Source: Magnolia sinica (Eukaryota > Streptophyta > Magnoliopsida > Magnoliales > Magnoliaceae). From it: a stretch of DNA of 64,000 nt. This document shows, one piece after another, positions 58,368 through 64,000 of the stretch; positions within the stretch are counted from its first letter, which is position 1; the number at the start of each line of letters is the position of its first letter. The DNA is taken from NCBI RefSeq assembly GCF_029962835.1, contig NC_080591.1, positions 41,609,501 through 41,673,500 on the forward strand, read 5' to 3'. The notes under the pieces were generated by a model, which did no database searches, was not told where the DNA came from, and worked only from the letters and a program-made list of their open reading frames with translations. The translations under genes and the position numbers were made by a program.

Positions 58368-58595
58368 TGTAAGGCCCGTGTCCTAGTATCTCATAGTTCC
58401 TTAGGATCCTGCTATCATCCTCGTCGAATTTCGACGACCGCAACTTGTAAACAGTGTTTATGAGTGACCTTAAGTCGCATCCCGTATACCCGAGTTGACT
58501 CAACCCAAAACCTATGCCATTGCGACCGCGCCGTCACCATGGTTCCAACGCCACATCTCGTGTGCCAATGCGATACCTAGACTAGGAGATATGAC
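58368..58595 (+). repeat. E6 3' LTR, first 228 bp
   Basis: Matches 50183-50410. Homology stops at GATATGAC, where E7's LTR begins, so the rest should lie beyond the right edge. Confidence 0.9.
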
Positions 58596-58713
58596 TGTTG
58601 AGGCATAAAAAAAGAGAAGAAAGAATTGAAGATTAGGAAAATAAATATTAAAAGAAAGGAGGAAACAAAAGATGAAAAAAGAAAGAGTATTTTTAAGGAG
58701 TTTGCGCGGGTCT

Positions 58714-58735
58714 GCACAAACCATATTGGTTGTGC
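58714..58735. repeat. E7 LTR hairpin upstream of TATA
   Basis: GCACAAACC and GGTTGTGC are inverted around ATATT, within a longer TTTGCGCGGG...GTTCGCTCAAA arrangement. Confidence 0.75.
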
Positions 58736-58845
58736 GGTTCGCTCAAACAGGCAATAGATTTTAGGTCATATTGTCCATAAATGGTCAAGATTGATGAAAG
58801 GTGGGTCCCATGGCATGAAGATTGAGGGTTCGCACGTGTGGAGGT

Positions 58846-58854
58846 CTATAAATA
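58846..58854 (+). promoter_or_regulatory. E7 LTR TATA box
   Basis: CTATAAATA in the context GGTCTATAAATACCCC. Confidence 0.75.
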
Positions 58855-58947
58855 CCCCACTTTCCCTCTCATTTGGGAGGATTGAAGATTTTGGAAGGAG
58901 TGTAGAGCAACAGAGAAGACTGATGGTAGGACTGAAGAAAAGTCCAA

Positions 58948-58998
58948 GGTTTGCGTGGACCCATGCAAACGATATCAGTTGCACAGGTCCACGCAACC
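58948..58998. repeat. E7 LTR hairpin downstream of TATA
   Basis: GGTTTGCGTGGACC is inverted as GGTCCACGCAACC, with inner TGCAAAC / GTTGCA arms. It would be part of the transcript if the TATA at 58846 is used. Confidence 0.85.
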
Positions 58999-59359
58999 AG
59001 ACTGCCCTACAGTCAATAATGATGGAAGCTAAAATGCTGTCGAAATAACCAAGCTCCAGTTCTCCTTTTGTACAAGCTTCAAAAAGAGAAATTAGACGAT
59101 TTAATCTGCACAATATTCCTCTTAAAGAGATGACCAAATTAGAAGTCGAAGTGCTGTTGGATTTGATATTCAGATTCACTATTCAAACTCTATCAATTTA
59201 TTGCATTTCAAACAATCTATCTCAGAATCAAGGGATATTCGAGGATGTAAATGAATCCAATATTAATAATACAATGATTATGCTTAATGTACTCTTTCTG
59301 TTATATGTGAATAAGATAATCTCCCAAATCGAATGCATTTGTTTCTTGTTCGAAACAAA

Positions 59360-59377
59360 TGGCGACTCTACTAGGGA
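59360..59377 (+). other. E7 primer binding site
   Basis: TGGCGACTCTACTAGGGA, the tRNA-Arg-type site that I associate with Tat/Ogre-like elements. Confidence 0.75.
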
Positions 59378-59580
59378 CTTATCTTATTTCATGATTAACA
59401 TTGAGAAAGTTATAAGAACTTTTATTGTAGTTTGGCATCTTTTTGACGCCAAAATGACAACTCTTAGTGGGAACATCCTCCCCTTCATCTCTAAGATAGA
59501 TTACATTGCTATTTAAATAATAATTATAATTTTATATTTTATTTTAAAGGTAAAAAGATAAAATTGTGAACAACGATCAA

Positions 59581-61298
59581 ATGGCAAACTCGAAGAGGAA
59601 GGTAAATTTTATTTCACTGTAATTGGATTCATAGTGGAATATGCACCAGATCAGCCTCCAAGGTGCGAAACCCAGTCTCCCATAAGCAAAAATGACTTAA
59701 CCCGAACAACGGTTGGAGTTGTATTTGCTTCACCACGAGCACTAGAAGGTGATGAGAACTGGACTGTCGTGACATCTCGAAGGACAAGAGCTCAAAATGC
59801 ACGGAGCTTTAGAATTGATATACCTTCGCCAAGAGCCAGGGGACCAATAACACGGAACACTTCAAAAAAGAATCCTGAATTAGCCCCTCCTGTAATATAT
59901 CCTAGGCAAACAGTTTTGCAGTTAGCATCACGTGACTTCCTGGCTTTGATTGCTCCAAGAGTCCAATGGACAAAAGAGTAAAAAGGAAAGGTGCTACTCG
60001 TGGGATAACCTACTTCTGTATCACCTCGATCAATCAGTTGTAGTGGAAATACAGAAAAATCGAACATGACTCCCTCTTCATAAGCCCCATCACATCAACA
60101 TATTCTCATCATACTCCGACTATAGCTTCATCAAGAAGTAGGGAAGCTATAATACACATGGCCGGAATAGATCAGGGAACTATGCTGACCACGGAGGACC
60201 GTATGAATGAAATGACACATGCATAGATAACATTGATGGAAGAATGTAGAAATCTCAAGGAGGCTCTGGCAACTCTCGCGCACAACATGGCCCAGATAGC
60301 GGCTCCTCGAATGATGGGCAGATATCGAATGGACAAGAACATCAACCTAAAGGTTTTCAGCTACCGGGGGCAAGATCACTCGGATCTGCTCTGGCAGTGA
60401 GAACCATAACTTAAGAGGAGATATGACAAGTTGTTGAGGAAGCCGTTAGAATAGAAAGGGAGTGTGAGAATGTCGGTCGATTCAGATATAGAACGCCGTA
60501 TCCAAGGGAAGTAGAAGATATTCCTTTTCCAGTTAACTTTAAGCATCCAGACTTTCAGAAGCTTAACGGGGATGGATGCCAGAAGAACATTTAATGCGCT
60601 TCATCACCAGCATGTGAAATTTCTCCACAATACCATAATATTACCTACAATTGTTCGGATCTTCTCTGACAAGTAAGGCATTCCGATGGTACTCTAGTTT
60701 GGCTCCAGGATCAATACGCACTTGGGAACAAATGTAGGATGCTTTATGTCAAACTTCTTCTCATCAGAACATGACATTAGCATTATGAAGTTAGCTTCTG
60801 TATGATAGAGAGAAGGGGAACCTGTGGAGAAATTCATAGACAGATGGAAGACATTGGAAGCCTCTTGCAGACAATTACCAGAAGAAAAAGAGAAGCTGAA
60901 GATGTGCTTAAACTTTATGGAAACGGGAATTGCATTTAGGCTTACCAGTGCCGATATCAAGATTTTCCGTGATCTGGCCACCAAAGCCCATGCCCTAGAG
61001 CTAATGACCTGAAAAATGCCAGCATTTCACTATGAAATGGCCAGAAGAGGACCTAGTAGATTAATCGCAAATACTATGGACCATGAGAAAAGAAGTCAAG
61101 AAACAAGAGATTCAGGAGAAACAAGGACAGAGCGGAAGGAAGAATCAAGCCATCCTAGAAGCAGGTTCGGTGGAAAAAGACCCAGGTTGCTTAATTCTCA
61201 CAAAGGATTTGCATTCAATAGAGAAGATGTTGATCCTATGATAAACTAATTGTTGAAAGCCGGTACGATAGAATTGCCTGCGTCCAAGCGCCCTGAAG
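59581..61298 (+). pseudogene. E7 gag, broken
   Basis: MANSKRKVNF at 59581 is the likely start, and a readable N-terminal part runs 59634-59981. The capsid domain is clear at 60650-61012: SKAFRWYSSLAPGSIRTW, then EKFIDRWKTLEASCRQLP and EKEKLKMCLNF, which is the retrotransposon gag fold's end. A basic Arg/Glu-rich stretch follows (61016-61249). Stops and frame changes at about 60100-60800 and at 61010. Confidence 0.75.
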
Positions 61299-62519
61299 AT
61301 GCAGGAAGAGCAAGAGAGAGATTTCTGCTGCTATCATCATCTGGTAGGGCATCTGACAGAAAATTGCTACATGTTAAAATGCATAATACAAAGAATGATA
61401 AATAGGGGCAAAATAGTGATTGGAAAAGAAAAAGAAAGGAATGTAAAGGCAACGGTGAACGCACTGACAGTTCGGGAAAGTGCTCAGGAAGGAGCAAAGA
61501 AAGCAAATCGTAAGATGACGGGGAAGGTCGTGGTAATTATGCTACGGTCGGGGAAAAGAATGTTAAGTCCCCCAAGGCAGAAAGTCAGAACTACAAGAAC
61601 GAAGATCATCAGTGATCAGCGCGACGGTGATAAAAGAGAAGAGAAGAATGAAACAGCAAATGTGACTTATGATGTCATAAGTCACTTGAAAGGTATACTG
61701 GCTCGGTTAAGCATTTATGGCGCATTAAATTTATCAGAGGATTTTAGGCAGAGTCTGATTCAAGCGCTATCCAACCATAATGTCAAAGAAACGTTGTTGG
61801 TGGAGATGAAAAATCAAGAACGCAAAGAACGAGAGGACTGTATGCTAGTAGTTTCCTTCTCTGATAATGATCTAGCTTGTGATGTAGGGCACGATAGGCC
61901 ACTGATGATAATAGGCCACATTCTAGGCAAGGAAGTAAAAAGGATTATGCTTGAAAACGGATCTGTGGTGAACCTGTTACCGCTAACGACATTGAATAAA
62001 TTGGGTTACCGTCATTCTGATCTGTGCCCTAGTGGAATGATGATAAAGGGCTTTAATCAAGATGGGCAGCGTGCACTTGGTAAAATTACGATGACATTGG
62101 AAATAGGAGAGTTAACTATTAATGTTATTTGCCATGTGATCAATGCAGTCAAGACATATAATCTTCTCTTGGGAAGACCATGGATACATCAGTACAGTAT
62201 TATACCTTCTACCCTTCATCAATGTTTTAAGTACTGCAAGGATGGAATACAGTATAAAGTAATGGCCGATGCAAGGCCATACACAGAAGCCAGAGCCTTC
62301 TTTGCAGATGCTAGTTATTATGATGGATTTTTTAGAGGAGAAGGGAAAAAGTATGATGAAAACAAAGCCCTGAAAAATGCTCATGCGAAAGCGATAAAAG
62401 AGGAATCCAAAAAGGCAGAGTCATCTGGAATTTCAGAAGCAAAGACAAAACTCTATTTTGTGCCGAAACATCTAAGACAGCCAGGACAGCCGCCATTGAC
62501 GTTACTATCACCTGAATAG
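61299..62519 (+). pseudogene. E7 gag tail and protease, long intact stretch of 406 codons
   Basis: A knuckle-like DFCCYHHLVGHLTENCYMLK (61318-61377) is followed by a basic Lys/Arg/Glu linker. Retropepsin follows at about 61900-62230: RIMLENGSVVNLLPLTTL has Glu where the catalytic Asp is expected. Further on, LLLGRPWIHQYSIIPSTLHQ is the Tat-type end of the protease, and a Lys-rich tail with KLYFVPKHLRQPGQPPL leads on to RT. No internal stop. It could be translated, but the protease would probably be inactive. Confidence 0.8.
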
Positions 62520-64000
62520 TTAAAAATCCTACAATCAAATTATACAGTACCATTACCATATGCTGAAAGAAACAAGCCATTCCTGGCTATTCCAGAAAAG
62601 TTTCATGTTGAAGCCAATGCGAAATATCCGAAGCCGATTGAATTTTACGCCTCTTTGGAAGTAAAGGTAAAAGAAAGAGCTGAGAATAATGTACATCACA
62701 AAAAGCTGATATCTTACGATCTCAAGAAACACAGCCCTTCAAGCAGAAGAATGATGAAAAAGATGGGTTTTGATGATGAAGAACCGACTGGTTTAAATCA
62801 TGGGAAAGGAATTCAGGTCCCTATCGGAGTTGGTCAGAGAGGTGAGAAAATTTTCAAGGATTGGGAATATGGTCACAGTCGATCAGCTATCAGAGACAGA
62901 TTTTGAAATAGTTAAACATCCTAAGACAGCTCCGAAGCAAATAGAAGAGGGGAGGCAGCTGACAATCGATAGTTTGCGAGAAGTAAATTTGGGCACAGAA
63001 GAAGAGCCGAGAAATACATTCATAAGCGCTGGTCTTCTTGACCAAGAAGCCGTGGAATATGTCCAACTGCTGAAAGAAAATAAAGATGTCTTTTCCTGGA
63101 TATATACGGAAGTGTCAGGTTTGGAACCCTTAGTGGCAATGCATCGATTAAATATTTCTAAGGACAAGAAGCCGATTAAAAAAGCGCAAAGGCAATTTCA
63201 CCCGGACTTGGTTCCTCTAATAGAAGAAGAAGTGAACAAGCTAATAACAGTCGAGTTTATCAGAAAGGTCAAATATCCTAAGTGGATATCGAATATTGTC
63301 CCAGTAAAGAAGAAAAATGGACAAATCAGGGTGTGTATGGATTTCAGGGATCTGAAGGAGGCTTGCCCGAAGGACGACTTTCGTCTCCCAATAACAGAAT
63401 TGTTGATTAACAGTATGACGTAATATGGTGTCATGTCCTTCGCGGATGGCTATGTTGGTTATAATCAAATTAGGATGGCTCCTAAAGACGAAGAAGCAAC
63501 AACATTCAGAACCTCATTAGGAATTTACTGCTACAAGGTCATGCCGTTCAGTCTTAAGAATGCTAGGGCAACATACCAAAGGGCAATGCAAAGTATCTTT
63601 TAAGATATTATGCATAGACATGTTGAATGTTATGTAGATGATTTGGTGGTTAGGGTAAGTGATCATGAGGAACATTGTAAACATTTGGCATCGGTCTTTC
63701 GACGGCTCCGAATGAAACAATTAAAGATGAATCCAGTTAAATGTGCTTTTGAAGTGTCATCAGGCACAGGGGTATCGAAATTGACCCAGTGAAAATCAAG
63801 GCCATCCAAGATATGCTACCTCCGAAAACTTTAAAGAATTAAAAAGCTTGCAAGGAAAACTGGCATATATTTGCCATTTTATTTCAAAATTAGAAGGGAG
63901 ATGTCAGCCGTTTTCTCATCTGAAGGAGAAAGGAACAGAGTTCGTATGCGACAAGGCCTGTCAGAACGCATTCGATTCAATAAAGGAACTGCTAAGACAA
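62520..64000 (+). pseudogene. E7 G-patch-like segment and reverse transcriptase (runs off the edge)
   Basis: MGFDDEEPTGLNHGKGI (62763-62813) resembles a G-patch. RT then reads VNKLITVEFIRKVKYPKWIS (63232), VCMDFRDLKEACPKDDF (63331-63381), SFADGYVGYNQIRMAPKDEE and CYVDDLVVR with both Asp (63628-63654). The thumb reads LKMNPVKCAFEVSSG (63724-63768). Eight or so codons are missing there with a frame change, then GIEIDPVKIKAIQDM-like coding and RNase H start. Stops at 63420 and 63601. Confidence 0.82.

Larger units (their letters stand above)
50183..58595 (+). mobile_element. E6: chromodomain Ty3/gypsy element (Tekay-like), defective
   Basis: 5' LTR, iMet primer site, gag, protease, RT, RNase H, integrase, a C-terminal chromodomain, polypurine tract and the first 228 bp of the 3' LTR, where E7 is inserted. 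All domains are present and in gypsy order, but in several frames. Same family as E2 by LTR ends and gag. The chromodomain would normally steer insertion to heterochromatin. Confidence 0.9.
58596..59357 (+). repeat. E7 5' LTR, 762 bp
   Basis: It starts TGTTGAGGCATAAAAAAAG and ends CGAAACA two bases before the primer site. It includes a TATA box and two hairpins built on related GTTTGCG / CGCAAC words. The open frame at 59130-59516 crosses its end and is not a gene. Confidence 0.8.
58596..64000 (+). mobile_element. E7: Tat-lineage Ty3/gypsy element, 5' part
   Basis: Short 5' LTR, tRNA-Arg-type primer site, gag, protease, a G-patch-like segment and RT running off the right edge. It lies inside E6's 3' LTR, with ATGAC (58591-58595) as the candidate left target duplication. 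It has the longest open frames of the gypsy elements here, which fits its place as an outermost insertion. Confidence 0.85.

Noticed and set aside
59130-59516. 128-codon frame at the end of the E7 LTR
   Set aside because: It crosses the LTR end and the primer binding site, so it cannot be a real gene product of the element or the host.
1-64000. tRNA, rRNA or other structured RNA genes
   Set aside because: I looked for tRNA box motifs and rRNA-like stretches and found none. Tracts resembling tRNA ends are retroelement primer binding sites.

Overview
The window reads as nuclear DNA of a flowering plant with a repeat-rich genome. It has one intron-containing host gene, an R2R3-MYB transcription factor at 22116-23498. 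Nearly everything else is nested, decayed LTR retrotransposons of both Ty3/gypsy and Ty1/copia types. I cannot name the species. The many GGGCCCAC-rich stretches inside the long LTRs remind me of woody magnoliid-type genomes, but that is recall and weak.

Layout. 1-15555 is E1, a minus-strand chromovirus-type gypsy element that runs off the left edge. Its pol and gag lie at 1-2894, an extra ORF at 3203-4490, a miniature LTR element (TRIM) at 4708-5298, the primer binding site at 5873-5884 and a 3.1-kb 5' LTR. That LTR (5888-6048 plus 12602-15555) is split by a second minus-strand gypsy element, E2 (6049-12596), flanked by a perfect 5-bp duplication CAATT. E1 itself sits in a minus-strand Sirevirus-like LTR (15556 to about 16780), which lies head to head with a plus-strand LTR piece of the same kind (to 17427). 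A lone Athila/Tat-type LTR occupies 17888-19285. 19286-25232 is the gene island: a MITE-like element, the MYB gene and plain intergenic DNA.

From 25233 the plus strand carries a copia gag fragment, a partial long LTR (26302-27692), and E3 (27693-36234, Athila/Tat type). E3's reverse transcriptase is split by a 3.1-kb solo LTR (32578-35685) of the same family as E1. E4 (36235-38936) is a second Athila/Tat element that cuts E3 and is itself cut by E5 (38937-48536), a Sirevirus-like copia element with an extra third ORF after pol. After an unclassified LTR-like stretch (48537-50182) come E6 (50183-58595), a chromodomain gypsy element of the same family as E2 but in the opposite orientation, and E7 (58596 to the right edge), a Tat-type gypsy element inserted in E6's 3' LTR.

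How it fits together. No element is intact. Stops are frequent, and E3/E4 comparison shows that several arose by C-to-T or G-to-A change, as expected for methylated and silenced copies. Catalytic residues are also lost (E5 protease and integrase, E6 integrase). Two patterns stand out. First, several unrelated LTR families carry dense arrays of family-specific short palindromes just upstream of the TATA box, and E5 repeats its palindrome in the spacer before its third ORF. Second, ORFs with what looks like the same plant-transposon-associated domain occur at different places in two unrelated elements, E1 and E5. The MYB gene looks complete: canonical 133/130-nt exons, a bHLH-contact motif, an EAR repression motif and the Cys-rich motif of subgroup 4.
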